Shown: positions 1 to 8,687 of the stretch, piece by piece
How positions within the stretch are numbered: position 1 is the first letter of the stretch
How the letters are laid out: each line of letters begins with the position of its first letter
Origin: Burkholderia sp. FERM BP-3421
GTDB lineage: Bacteria; Pseudomonadota; Gammaproteobacteria; Burkholderiales; Burkholderiaceae
Assembly (NCBI RefSeq): GCF_028657905.1
Contig: NZ_CP117781.1
Span: forward strand, 2,790,001-2,854,000
DNA length: 64,000 nt
Direction: 5' to 3'
The notes under the pieces: model-generated
Told to the model about the DNA's origin: nothing
Databases searched by the model: none
The model's input: the letters and a program-made list of their open reading frames with translations, nothing else
Program-made: the position numbers and the translations under genes

Positions 1-278
1 CCGTCGGCGCGGCCGCGAGCATCCAGCTCGCGACCTGCACGCCGAACTTCCTGATCCAGGAAAGCATCATGACCTGGGGCGGGTTCCACTCGGAAGTCGT
101 GAAGACGCCGATCCGCTGGGAAGACGGCTACATCGTCCCGTCGAACGAGCCGGGCCTCGGCATCGAGCTCGACATGGACGTCGTGCGCCGTCACACGCCC
201 TATACCGGCGAGCGGCTGCACCTGCAGATGGGCGAGAAGCCCGTCGACGTGAAGGATCTCGCCCCCGCCAAGGGCTGA
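1..278 (+). CDS. C-terminal end of an enolase-superfamily (mandelate racemase/sugar-acid dehydratase-like) protein, partial
   Basis: The reading frame is open from the window edge (codons in phase with base 3) to the stop at 276-278, so only the last 91 residues are seen. The tail has the look of mandelate racemase/muconate lactonizing enzyme relatives such as D-mannonate or galactonate dehydratases: an ATCTPNFLIQES stretch in the last barrel strands, then a GYIVPSNEPGLGIELD segment, the usual closing part of the capping domain. The catalytic lysine, aspartate and glutamate ligands lie upstream and cannot be checked, so the substrate is unknown. A GMC oxidoreductase starts 17 bp downstream on the same strand, and the two are probably co-transcribed in sugar or sugar-acid catabolism (inference). 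Confidence 0.7.
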   Translation, partial: VGAAASIQLATCTPNFLIQESIMTWGGFHSEVVKTPIRWEDGYIVPSNEPGLGIELDMDVVRRHTPYTGERLHLQMGEKPVDVKDLAPAKG

Positions 279-295
279 CCGGGAAAAACGCGACC

Positions 296-1960
296 ATGAC
301 TTACGACTACATCATCGTCGGCGCGGGCTCGGCCGGCTGCATCCTGGCGAACCGCCTCAGCGAATCGGGCCGGCATTCGGTGCTGCTGCTCGAAGCGGGC
401 GAGCGCGACGCGTCGTTCTGGTTCAAGGTGCCGGTCGGCTTCACGAAGACCTATTACAACCACCGCTACAACTGGATGTATTACAGCGAGCCCGAGGCGC
501 AGCTCGCCGGGCGCCAGCTGTACTGCCCGCGCGGCAAGGTGGTCGGCGGGTCGGGCTCGATCAACGCGATGGTCTACGTGCGCGGCCAGCGCAGCGACTA
601 CGACGACTGGGCGAACGCCGGCAATCCGGGCTGGGCGTACGACGACGTGCTGCCCTACTTCCGCAAGCTCGAAACCCATGCGGCCGGCGCGACCGATCCG
701 CGGCATCACGGCTCGACGGGGCCGATCCACATCACGTCGATGAAGGCCGACGTGCATCCGATCGTCCACACGTTCCTGAAAGGCTGCGAGCAGTTGAACC
801 TGCCGCGCACCGACGACTTCAACGGCGCGCAGTTCGAAGGCGCGGGCATCTACGACCTGAACACGAAGAACGGCGAACGCTGTTCGAGCAGCGTCGCGTA
901 CCTGCGGCCCGCATTGCGCCGCGCGAATCTCACGCTGCGCCCGGGCGTGCTGGTGCGGCGCGTGACGTTCGACGGCACGCGCGCGACCGGCGTGGTCGTG
1001 GCCGGCGCGCGCGGCGACGAAACGCTCGTCGCCGCGCGCGAGGTGATCCTCGCGGCCGGCGCGGTCGATACGCCGAAGCTGCTGCAACTGTCGGGCGTCG
1101 GCGATCCGGCGCTGCTCTCGCGCCGGCGCGTGCCGCTCGTGCATGCGCTGCCGGCGGTCGGCCGCAACCTGCAGGATCACCTGTGCGTGAGCTTCTATTT
1201 CAAGGCGAACCGGCCGACGCTGAACGACGAGATGGGCACGCTCGTCGGCAAGCTGAAGATCGGGTTGCGCTACCTGCTGACGAAGCGCGGCCCGCTCGCG
1301 ATGAGCGTGAATCAGGCGGGCGGCTTCTTCCGCGGCGCGCGCGACGCATCGGAGCCGAACCTGCAGCTTTACTTCAACCCGCTGTCGTACCGCATTCCGA
1401 AGAGCGCGCACGCGAGCATCAAGCCCGAGCCGTATTCGGGCTTCCTGATCGCGTTCAACCCGTGCCGGCCGACGAGCCGCGGCACGATCGAGATCGCGTC
1501 GAACTGCGCGGAAGACGCCGCGAAGATCCGCATCAACGCGCTCACCACGCAGAAGGATCTCGACGAGGCCGTGCAGGGCAGCAAGGTGATCCGTGCGCTG
1601 ATGCGCGCGCCGGCGCTGGAATCGATGACGGTCGAGGAAATCTCGCCGGGCCCGCAGGTCGACTCGGACGAAGCGATGCTGCAGTACTTCCGCGAGCAGT
1701 CGGGTTCGATCTACCACCTGTGCGGATCGTGCGCGATGGGACCCGATGCGGCGACGTCGGTCGTCGACGCCTCGTTGCGCGTGCATGGGCTCCAGGCGCT
1801 GCGGATCGTCGATGCGTCGGTGTTCCCGAACATCACGTCGGGCAACATCAACGCGCCGACGATGATGGTCGCGGAGAAAGGCGCGGATCTGATTCTGGCC
1901 GATGCGGGGCGGGACGAGACGGCCGCGCCGGCAAGCGAGCGGGAACCCGTCGCGCACTGA
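296..1960 (+). CDS. GMC-family FAD-dependent oxidoreductase (choline/alcohol dehydrogenase-like)
   Basis: A 554-residue flavoprotein of the glucose-methanol-choline family, which oxidises alcohols using bound FAD. The N-terminal dinucleotide-binding motif VGAGSAGCILANRL lies at residues 8-21. The GMC signature 2 region, GAVDTPKLLQLSGVG, is near residue 255. The C-terminal substrate domain carries HLCGSCAMG near residue 473 and NITSGNINAPTMM near 512, which supply the catalytic His/Asn region. Length is normal for the family. No signal peptide is visible, so a cytoplasmic location is likely. The gene follows an enolase-superfamily dehydratase by 17 bp. Many such proteins are annotated as choline dehydrogenase, but the substrate cannot be read from sequence. 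The nearby betaine-type transporter is on the opposite strand and is not proof of a choline role. Confidence 0.88.
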   Translation: MTYDYIIVGAGSAGCILANRLSESGRHSVLLLEAGERDASFWFKVPVGFTKTYYNHRYNWMYYSEPEAQLAGRQLYCPRGKVVGGSGSINAMVYVRGQRSDYDDWANAGNPGWAYDDVLPYFRKLETHAAGATDPRHHGSTGPIHITSMKADVHPIVHTFLKGCEQLNLPRTDDFNGAQFEGAGIYDLNTKNGERCSSSVAYLRPALRRANLTLRPGVLVRRVTFDGTRATGVVVAGARGDETLVAAREVILAAGAVDTPKLLQLSGVGDPALLSRRRVPLVHALPAVGRNLQDHLCVSFYFKANRPTLNDEMGTLVGKLKIGLRYLLTKRGPLAMSVNQAGGFFRGARDASEPNLQLYFNPLSYRIPKSAHASIKPEPYSGFLIAFNPCRPTSRGTIEIASNCAEDAAKIRINALTTQKDLDEAVQGSKVIRALMRAPALESMTVEEISPGPQVDSDEAMLQYFREQSGSIYHLCGSCAMGPDAATSVVDASLRVHGLQALRIVDASVFPNITSGNINAPTMMVAEKGADLILADAGRDETAAPASEREPVAH

Positions 1961-2357
1961 ACGGCCGGCGTGAGCCGGTCGAAAGCCGGTCATGCCTCAC
2001 GCGGGCATCCTCCTCGCGCGGCAGGTTTCCGATTCAAAGCCGACACACAGGAAAGAAATCAGGAGGCGGCGCGCGATCGCCTTTCTCTCGCGCCGATCGT
2101 CATCATGTCCGCCGGTCGGGCTGCGACGAAGCCGTGCCACGCCGCCGACCGGCCCGGCTTTTCCACCGTCGTCGCCGGATTCGCCCCGGCCTTCGCGCTG
2201 CTTGCCGTCGTCGTCACGTCGGGCGAGACTCAAGGCGCACCTTCTCTGCCTTGACGCGCACGACGCGGCGTACATCCCGATCGATTCCGGCACGCACACC
2301 GGGCCACACCTTGCCGGCGAAGGCCGCGCGCCGCGCGGCCTGACCGGGCCCGGCGCG
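1961..2357. other. Intergenic region between convergent GMC gene and proV
   Basis: About 400 bp with no convincing gene. Short open frames here have arginine/alanine-rich shadow compositions and no ribosome binding site. The only structure seen is a GC-rich hairpin close to the proV stop. Confidence 0.6.
2321..2341 (-). terminator. Perfect GC hairpin downstream of proV
   Basis: Two 10-base arms (AGGCCGCGCG and its exact reverse complement) are separated by one base, 17 bp beyond the proV stop. There is no T-tract on either side, so it is at best a weak intrinsic terminator or an mRNA-end stabiliser. Confidence 0.35.
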
Positions 2358-3179
2358 TCAGTTCGCGCTCGTGCGCTTCTCCACGAACCTGCGCACGTAA
2401 TCGTCGGCCGGGCGCGACAGGATGTCGTCCGGCGTGCCGACCTGCACGAGCGTGCCGTCGCGCAGGATCGCGATCCGGTTGCCGATCCGCAAGGCCTCGT
2501 CGAGATCGTGCGTGATGAACACGATCGTCTTCGCGAGCGTCGCCTGCAGCTGGAGCAGCTGATCCTGCATCTCGGTGCGGATCAACGGATCGAGCGCGGA
2601 GAACGCCTCGTCCATCAGCAGCACGTCGGTATCGGCGGCCAGCGCGCGCGCGAGGCCGACGCGCTGCCGCATCCCGCCCGACAGCTCGTCCGGATAATGG
2701 TCGCCGTAACCGTCGAGCCCGACCTTCGTCAGCCAGTTGCGCGCCGCCTCGACCGCGTCGTGGCGCTTCTCGCCGCGCGTGCGCAGCGCATACGCGGCAT
2801 TGTCGAGCACGGTCTGGTGCGGCAGCAGCCCGAAGTTCTGGAACACCATGCTGACCTTGAAGCGGCGCAGTTCGCGCAGCCCGTGCGCGTCGAGCTTGAT
2901 CACGTCGCTGCCGTCGATCACGATCTCGCCGGCCGTCGGCTCGATCAGCCGGTTGAAGTGCCGCACGAGCGTCGACTTCCCGGAACCCGACAGCCCCATG
3001 ATCACGAAGATCTCGCCCGACGCGATGCCGAGGCTCACGTCGTTGAGCCCGACGTTGCAGCCCGTTTGGGCCAGCACGTCGGCCTTGCGCTTGCCGCTCC
3101 TCAGCAGGTCGAGCACGCGCGCATGCGCGGCCTGCGGCCCGAACAGCTTGTACACGTGTTTGACGTCGATGGTCGCCAT
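2358..3179 (-). CDS. proV: Glycine betaine/proline ABC transporter, ATP-binding protein
   Basis: A 273-residue ATPase that energises uptake of compatible solutes such as glycine betaine or choline. Walker A GLSGSGKST is at residues 62-70, the ABC signature LSGGMRQRVGLARAL begins at 166, Walker B VLLMDEAF is at 186-193, and THDLDEAL supplies the switch histidine. The ProV-type N-terminal extension with KLFG and CNVGLNDVSL is present. The protein ends after the ATPase domain. The C-terminal CBS pair that senses ionic strength in E. coli ProV and OpuAA is missing, so activity is probably not gated the same way. The ATG at 3179 has GGAGG eight bases upstream. It is the last gene of proX-proW-proV, 14 bp after proW. 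Confidence 0.92.
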   Translation of the reverse strand: MATIDVKHVYKLFGPQAAHARVLDLLRSGKRKADVLAQTGCNVGLNDVSLGIASGEIFVIMGLSGSGKSTLVRHFNRLIEPTAGEIVIDGSDVIKLDAHGLRELRRFKVSMVFQNFGLLPHQTVLDNAAYALRTRGEKRHDAVEAARNWLTKVGLDGYGDHYPDELSGGMRQRVGLARALAADTDVLLMDEAFSALDPLIRTEMQDQLLQLQATLAKTIVFITHDLDEALRIGNRIAILRDGTLVQVGTPDDILSRPADDYVRRFVEKRTSAN

Positions 3180-3193
3180 GTCTGCCTCCGTTC

Positions 3194-4159
3194 CTATGCG
3201 CGCGACGATTGCGCCGCCTGATTCGAATCGACGCTCGCCGACTGCGCCTTGCGCGGCTGCCGGTACGGCACGCGCGACGCGCCCTTCTGCCGGCGCTGCT
3301 GCGCGAGCCGTCGCCGTGCGCGGCGTTCCTGGCCGAAGCCCTGGCTGATCCGGTCGATCACGATCGCGAGGATCACGATCGCGAGGCCGGCCTGCGTGCC
3401 CTTGCCGACGTCGAGCGTCTGGATGCCCGCGAGCACGTCCTCGCCGAGCCCGCGCGAGCCGATCATCGATGCGATCACGACCATCGACAGCGCCATCATC
3501 GTCGTCTGGTTGATGCCGGCCATGATGCTCGGTCGCGCCAGCGGCAGCTGCACGTTCACGAGCAGCTGCCAGCGCGTCGTGCCGAACGCGCGCGCGGCTT
3601 CCGTCACGTCCGGATCGACCTGGCGGATGCCGAGGTCGGTCAGGCGGATCAGCGGCGGCAGCGCGTAGATGATCGTCGCGAGGATCGCGGGCACCTTGCC
3701 GAGGCCGAACAGCATCAGCACCGGGATCAGGTACACGAAGCTCGGCAGCGTCTGCATCACGTCGAGCACCGGCAGCAGCACCCGGCGCAGCCACGCGCTG
3801 CGCGAGGCGAGGATGCCGGCCGGCACGCCGATCGCGACCGACAGCACCGTCGCGACGAGCATCAGCGCGAGCGTCTGCATCAGCTTGTCCCACAGGCCGA
3901 AGCAGCCGATCGCGTAGAGCAGCAGCATGAAGAGCGCGCCGAGGCCGATGCGGCGCGTCGCGTTCCACGCGATCGCGCCGACGACCAGCAGCACGAGCCA
4001 CGGCGGCGCCACGCGCAGCGCGCCTTCGAGCGGCACGAGCAGGTAGCGCAGCAGCAGCGTGCTGAAATGATGGAAGCTGTCGCCGTATTGCGCGACGAAG
4101 GTCTCGAGCGCGCTGTTGACCCAGTCGGCGATCGACAGGTGCAGGAAGAAGCCGTTCAT
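3194..4159 (-). CDS. proW: Glycine betaine/proline ABC transporter, permease
   Basis: A 321-residue inner-membrane permease with about six to seven hydrophobic segments (for example APPWLVLLVVGAIAW and LMQTLALMLVATVLSVAIG). The binding-protein-dependent transport signature (EAA loop) is visible as EAARAFGTTRWQLL followed by LPLARPSIMAG. The MQTLPSFVYLIP stretch is typical of ProW/OpuAB proteins. The C-terminal 50 residues are basic and low in complexity (ERRARRRLAQQRRQK) and are likely a disordered cytoplasmic tail. It lies between proX (73 bp upstream) and proV (14 bp downstream), so the three form one operon. Confidence 0.92.
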   Translation of the reverse strand: MNGFFLHLSIADWVNSALETFVAQYGDSFHHFSTLLLRYLLVPLEGALRVAPPWLVLLVVGAIAWNATRRIGLGALFMLLLYAIGCFGLWDKLMQTLALMLVATVLSVAIGVPAGILASRSAWLRRVLLPVLDVMQTLPSFVYLIPVLMLFGLGKVPAILATIIYALPPLIRLTDLGIRQVDPDVTEAARAFGTTRWQLLVNVQLPLARPSIMAGINQTTMMALSMVVIASMIGSRGLGEDVLAGIQTLDVGKGTQAGLAIVILAIVIDRISQGFGQERRARRRLAQQRRQKGASRVPYRQPRKAQSASVDSNQAAQSSRA

Positions 4160-4232
4160 GTTGATTCTCCGTCGCGCCGCGCGGGCGCGTGACGGCGGCG
4201 GCGGCCGGCGCGGGCCCGCCGCCGCGCGCAGG

Positions 4233-5270
4233 TTACGCGCCCTTCAGGCTGCCGGCGATCTTCTGCGCGACGTCGGCCGGCACCCACTGCTTCCACAGGT
4301 CCGGGCGGGTCTTCAGGAACTGCGTGGCCATCGCCGCGCCGTCGATCTTCTTCGTCGTCATCTCGAGGATCGTCTGGTTCAGGAAGTCCATCGGAAAACG
4401 CACCTTGCCGAATACGCCGACGAGATCGGGATTCGCATCGGCGAACGGCTTCGACACGCCGACCGTCAGCCGCGACACCATGTACGACGACGCGCACTGG
4501 TGCGTGCTGCTCTCGTCGCGCAGCGTCTTCCAGCATGCTTCGTTATAGGCCGGCATCTTCAGCGCCGTGAACTTGTATTTCGCCATCAGCGCGGCCGGGC
4601 CCCAGTAATAGAACACGATCGGCGCGCCGCGCTGGTACGCGGACGCGATCGCCGCGTCGAGCGCCGCGCCCGTGCCCGGATGGAAGTTCGTATACGACTG
4701 GTCGAGCTTCAGCACGCGCAGCAGGCGCGTATTCACGCGCTCGCAGTCCCAGCCGGTCGGGCAGTTCAGGAAACGGCCCTTGTCCGGCTCCTCCTCGTCG
4801 GCGAACACCTGCTTGTACTTCGGCAGATCGTCGACCGACACGAGCCCGGGCGCGACCGGCTTGAGGTTGCGCGCCGGATCGCCCTTCACCACGTATTCGG
4901 GCACGAACCAGCCTTCCGTCGTGCCGCCCGGCAGCGTGTCGCCGATCAGCTTCACGGAACCCGACGCGACGGCCTTCGCGGTGATCTCGCTGCGGCCCGT
5001 CCACTGCTCGGCCCAGATCTGCAGGTCGTTGCGCGCGAGCGCCGTTTCGGTCGCGGCCGTGCTGCCCGGCACGACGTCGGTCTTGCAGCCGTACCCCTTC
5101 TCCATGATCTGCCGCAACACCTCGGTCGCGAACGATCCGCTTTCCCACGTGATGCCCGCGAAATGGACCGTCCTGCCGTCGGCGCACGCGCCGCCGGCCG
5201 CGTGGGCCGCGGGCGCGGACAGGATTGCCGCGGCGGCGAACAGGACCGCTTTCAGTCGTCGAATCTGCAT
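4233..5270 (-). CDS. proX: Glycine betaine/proline ABC transporter, periplasmic substrate-binding protein
   Basis: A 345-residue secreted binding protein of the OpuAC/ProX family and the first gene of the proXWV operon. The start at 5270 gives a clean signal peptide (MQIRRLKAVLFAAAAILS, cleavage after AHA). The mature protein opens with the family's VHFAGITWESGSFATEV strand. WAEQWTGR and FYYWGPAALMAKYKF contain tryptophan and tyrosine residues of the kind that form the cation-pi box for quaternary amines in this family. A GGAGA precedes the start by about ten bases. Which solute is bound (betaine, choline, carnitine, proline betaine) cannot be decided. The long upstream intergenic region is shared with a divergent porin gene. 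Confidence 0.88.
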   Translation of the reverse strand: MQIRRLKAVLFAAAAILSAPAAHAAGGACADGRTVHFAGITWESGSFATEVLRQIMEKGYGCKTDVVPGSTAATETALARNDLQIWAEQWTGRSEITAKAVASGSVKLIGDTLPGGTTEGWFVPEYVVKGDPARNLKPVAPGLVSVDDLPKYKQVFADEEEPDKGRFLNCPTGWDCERVNTRLLRVLKLDQSYTNFHPGTGAALDAAIASAYQRGAPIVFYYWGPAALMAKYKFTALKMPAYNEACWKTLRDESSTHQCASSYMVSRLTVGVSKPFADANPDLVGVFGKVRFPMDFLNQTILEMTTKKIDGAAMATQFLKTRPDLWKQWVPADVAQKIAGSLKGA

Positions 5271-5842
5271 GGTGGGTTGTCTCCAAATCGAATCTGTTGT
5301 TTGTGCGTCGCGGCATGCGCGGCGACCGGCGAATCGCAAATCCATCCACGTCCGGTCAGTCTGCATGTTTCCGCCGCCAAATTGTTTAGGGAAACGAGTA
5401 ATTCCGATCATTGCAATCGGCGCCGCCAATCAATATCGGAACGCGCTGTCAGGCCCGCCGGACGGACTTCGCGGCCAATTGTAAGCAAGCGCGCGCGGTC
5501 CGGCGCGGGCGGTATCGCGCCCCGGTTCGACGGCGGCCCGGCCGGCCTTGAAGCACGGCCGCGCGCATGCCGTCTTGGCCGTCGAAGCCGCCCGCCGGCC
5601 CGCCATTGGCGATCCCGATCCCACCCATCGAAATTACTCGCTTTCGCTTCATTTTCGGCTTGGGAAGAATGCCCGGTGTCATCGGAGGAGACACGGCCCG
5701 ACACCGTCGGTCGCCGCGCCGCCGCGCCTTGCGCGCGTCCGGCGCCGCGCCCGCTGCGCCGGATCGCCCCGGATGACGGGACGCGCCTCGCCGGACGCGC
5801 TCACGACAATCGATACAAGCTGGATATCCCGGAGATCTCTCA
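5271..5842. promoter_or_regulatory. Divergent control region between proX and the porin gene
   Basis: About 570 bp without a credible gene. The stretch 5380-5440 is AT-richer than its surroundings and includes the dyad CCGAT-N7-ATCGG at 5404-5420, a possible operator for the proX side. The porin has GGAGA at 5831-5835, seven bases before its ATG. No promoter hexamers are strong enough to assign. Confidence 0.4.
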
Positions 5843-6994
5843 ATGAACAAGAAACTGACGGCGCTCGCCGTAACGGCGGCATTCGCCTCGCCGGTGTTCG
5901 CGCAAAACAGCGTCACGCTGTACGGCGTGATCGACGAAGGCCTGAACTACACGAACAACGCCGGCGCCGGCCACGTCTACGAGATGGCGAGCGGCTACGC
6001 GCAGGGCAGCCGCTGGGGCCTGAAGGGCAGCGAGGATCTCGGCGGCGGCATGAAGGCGATCTTCCAGCTCGAAAACGGCTTCGACGTGAACAGCGGCCGG
6101 CTCAACCAGGGCGGCCGCATGTTCGGCCGCCAGGCGTACGTCGGCCTGAGCCAGGCGCAGTACGGCACGCTGACGTTCGGTCGCCAGTACGACTCCGTCG
6201 TCGACTATCTCGCGCCGACCACCGCCAACGGCAACTGGGGCGGCTACCTGCTCGCGCATCCGTTCGACAACGACAACACCGACAACTCGTTCCGCCTCGA
6301 CAACACGGTGAAGTACGCGAGCCCGAACTTCAGCGGCTTCCAGTTCGGCGGCGCGTACAGCTTCAGCAACAGCACGAACTTCTCGGACAACCGCGCGTAC
6401 AGCTTCGGCGCGCAGTACCAGAACAACGGGCTGCTGATCGGCGCCGCGTACCTGCAGGCGAACCATCCGGGCGACGGTTCGGCCGGCGCGATCACCGCGA
6501 ACGACGCGAGCTACATCGCCGAGCGCATGCGCGTGTTCGGCGCGGGCATCAACTACACGTTCGGGGCCGCGACGGTCGGTTTCGCGTACACGAACTCGAA
6601 CTACAAGAACCCGACCGGCAACGGCTACCTGAGCACGCCGGGCGCGATCATCGCGCCCGGCGCGACGGTCAGCGCGATCAAGTACCAGAACTTCGAGCTG
6701 AACGGTTCGTACCAGATCACGCCGGCGTTCATGGTCGGCGCGCAGTACGTGCTGTCGCTCGAAAAGTACGACGCGTCGACCGGCGACGCGAAACCGAAGA
6801 TCCACTCGGTCGGGCTGATGGCCGACTACAACCTGTCGAAGCGCACCGACGTGTACTTGCAGGCCGCGTACCAGCACGTCGCGGGCGACAAGACGAACTC
6901 GATCCTCGACCAGGCGTTCATCCCCGGCACCGACGCGCCGTCGTCGACGTCGAACCAGGTGGCCGTGCGCCTCGCGCTGCGCCACAAGTTCTGA
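5843..6994 (+). CDS. Gram-negative trimeric porin (Burkholderia OmpC-like)
   Basis: A 383-residue outer-membrane general porin for passive uptake of small solutes. It has a textbook signal peptide (MNKKLTALAVTAAFASPVFA, then Q), a first strand NSVTLYGVIDEGLNYTNN, and the neisserial/burkholderial porin signature SRWGLKGSEDLGGGMKAIFQ near residue 55. Alternating aromatic/glycine beta-strands run throughout, and the chain ends in a phenylalanine (LALRHKF) as required for BAM-dependent insertion. Length and layout match the 16-stranded family. It stands alone with its own terminator. Burkholderia genomes carry many paralogues, so the physiological substrate is not known. Confidence 0.93.
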   Translation: MNKKLTALAVTAAFASPVFAQNSVTLYGVIDEGLNYTNNAGAGHVYEMASGYAQGSRWGLKGSEDLGGGMKAIFQLENGFDVNSGRLNQGGRMFGRQAYVGLSQAQYGTLTFGRQYDSVVDYLAPTTANGNWGGYLLAHPFDNDNTDNSFRLDNTVKYASPNFSGFQFGGAYSFSNSTNFSDNRAYSFGAQYQNNGLLIGAAYLQANHPGDGSAGAITANDASYIAERMRVFGAGINYTFGAATVGFAYTNSNYKNPTGNGYLSTPGAIIAPGATVSAIKYQNFELNGSYQITPAFMVGAQYVLSLEKYDASTGDAKPKIHSVGLMADYNLSKRTDVYLQAAYQHVAGDKTNSILDQAFIPGTDAPSSTSNQVAVRLALRHKF

Positions 6995-7055
6995 CGCGCC
7001 CCGGTTCTCCGTTCTTCACGCGACGCCCGCGCCGGTCGGCCCGAGGTGTCTTTGT

Positions 7056-7090
7056 CCGCCCGCAGGCGTCACGCCCGCGGGCGGCTTTTT
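7056..7090 (+). terminator. Rho-independent terminator of the porin gene
   Basis: An eight-base stem (CCGCCCGC at 7056-7063 with GCGGGCGG at 7077-7084) is followed by C and five T residues at 7086-7090, about 60 bp after the porin stop. The next 300 bp (7091-7390) hold no gene that I can support. Confidence 0.85.
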
Positions 7091-7390
7091 CATGGATCGC
7101 CGGCAGCAGAGCGCCCGATCGCTTCGTCGCACGCTTGAGGGAATGGGAGACGGTCGGCGCGGGACGGTATCGTCCGTTCGCGAGGCCCGCCCCCGCATCG
7201 ACGCGGCGCCCCGCGATCCGGCGACAGTCGAACCCGGTCGGCCCGGCAGGCGTGATTCAACTTCGGATGTCTCGTCATCGATTCAACGACGGCAGCGATG
7301 CGCGTCACCTCCACGCGATGTCACGTCGCAAGCGCCGCGACGCGTTTCGTGCTGCCCGGGGAACGCGCCCGGCCCATCCGACGAACGCGC

Positions 7391-8635
7391 TCAGATCACC
7401 TCGAAACGCAGGCCCGCATCGCGCGTCAGGCGCGCGATGAAACGGTCGTCGAACATCGTGGCCGGCGTCCAGAAGCCGCCCGCGCGGCCGACCTTCGCGC
7501 CGTCCTTGACGTGGTCGACCGCCAGGCTCAGCACCGCCTGCCCCAGCATCTTGCCGGTGGAGCCGTAACCCGGATCGCGGTCGCCGGTCACCTTCACGCG
7601 CATGACCTGGCCCGCGTCGCCATGCCCCACGAAGCGGATATCGTAGCGGCCGGCCAGCTGCGCTTCCGGGCTCGGGCCTTCGCCGGGCTTCGGCAGCAGG
7701 AAGCGCTCCATCAGCGTGCGCACGGGCTTGACGACGACGCCCGCCATGAACGCGCCGAGGCCCGCCGTCATCGCGAGCGCCGCCAGGCGTCCCTTGAAAC
7801 CGGCCCCGGTCAGCATCGCCTCGTCATAGGCGAAGCGGCCGCCATACGCATTTCCCGACAGCGCATTGGAACGATGCACGACGCGCTCGTTGATCGCCGC
7901 CATGACGAACGGCGCGATCCACGCACCGAAATCCGCATCGAAGCTCGCGCCCTTGAGCATGCGCTGACGCACCGTGAAGCCGTGCCCCTCGGGGCACAGC
8001 GCATAGGGATTCAGCAGCGCCCTGCGCAACTCGGGATCGGCCGTCGCCTCCCTGACGACGTTGATGAGGCTCGCCACCGTGCCGCCCGACGCGCCGCCCT
8101 TGAGCGTCCTGACGCGCATCTTGACGCGGGTCGCCGGCACGCCCCATGCGCGCAGCGCCTGCTGCTGCAGGAAATACACGCCCAGGTCCGACGGCACCGA
8201 ATCGAAGCCGCAGCAATGCACGATGCGCGCCCCCGATTGCCGCGCCGCGCTTTCGTAGCGCGCGATCATCCGCCGGATCCACTGGGTCTCGCCGGTGAGG
8301 TCGCAATAGTCGGTGCCGCTTTCCGCGCAGGCCTTCACGAGCGGCTCGCCGTACAGCGCATACGGCCCGACGGTGGAGACCACCACCCGGGTCCGCGCGC
8401 ACAGCGCGCGCAGCTGCGCGTCGTTCCCGGCGTCGGCGACGATGACGGGCAGGGACCGGCCCGCCTCGCCCAGCGCCTGCCGGACGTTCGCGAGCTTCGC
8501 CTCGGCGCGGCCGGCGATGGCCCAGCGCGGCGCATCGGCCTGCCCCGCGAGATGCTCGGCCAGGTAGCGGGTCAGGATCTGGCCGACGAAGCTGGTGGCG
8601 CCAAACACAACGAAATCAAGATCCGGAGCGGTCAT
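7391..8635 (-). CDS. Trans-acting enoyl-reductase-like / saccharopine dehydrogenase-fold oxidoreductase
   Basis: A 414-residue NAD(P)-binding protein. The Rossmann motif FGATSFVGQILTRYL is at the N terminus. Further on come VVVSTVGPYALYGEPLVKAC and GTDYCDLTGETQWIR, the hallmark strings of the saccharopine-dehydrogenase-like family that includes the mycobacterial trans-acting enoyl reductases, and HCCGFDSVPSDLG. Members reduce enoyl groups on lipid or polyketide chains, or remain uncharacterised; the exact reaction here is unknown. The ATG at 8635 is preferred because AAGGAA precedes it, although an in-frame extension exists. It lies 52 bp downstream of the acetoacetate-decarboxylase-like gene and shares its MerR-type promoter. 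Confidence 0.8.
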   Translation of the reverse strand: MTAPDLDFVVFGATSFVGQILTRYLAEHLAGQADAPRWAIAGRAEAKLANVRQALGEAGRSLPVIVADAGNDAQLRALCARTRVVVSTVGPYALYGEPLVKACAESGTDYCDLTGETQWIRRMIARYESAARQSGARIVHCCGFDSVPSDLGVYFLQQQALRAWGVPATRVKMRVRTLKGGASGGTVASLINVVREATADPELRRALLNPYALCPEGHGFTVRQRMLKGASFDADFGAWIAPFVMAAINERVVHRSNALSGNAYGGRFAYDEAMLTGAGFKGRLAALAMTAGLGAFMAGVVVKPVRTLMERFLLPKPGEGPSPEAQLAGRYDIRFVGHGDAGQVMRVKVTGDRDPGYGSTGKMLGQAVLSLAVDHVKDGAKVGRAGGFWTPATMFDDRFIARLTRDAGLRFEVI

Positions 8636-8687
8636 CGAGGATTCCTTGCGAAGTGCGGGAGGGACGGCCGGCACGGCGGCCGCGCGC

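Noticed and set aside
200..1993. Very long open frames opposite the GMC gene, and similar long antisense frames throughout
   Set aside because: High GC removes stop codons from non-coding frames. Their products are arginine/alanine/histidine-rich, lack ribosome binding sites and lie opposite genes with clear motifs.
1970..2254. A 94-codon frame after the GMC gene
   Set aside because: It has a hydrophobic end but no ribosome binding site, no family resemblance and a composition like the shadow frames.
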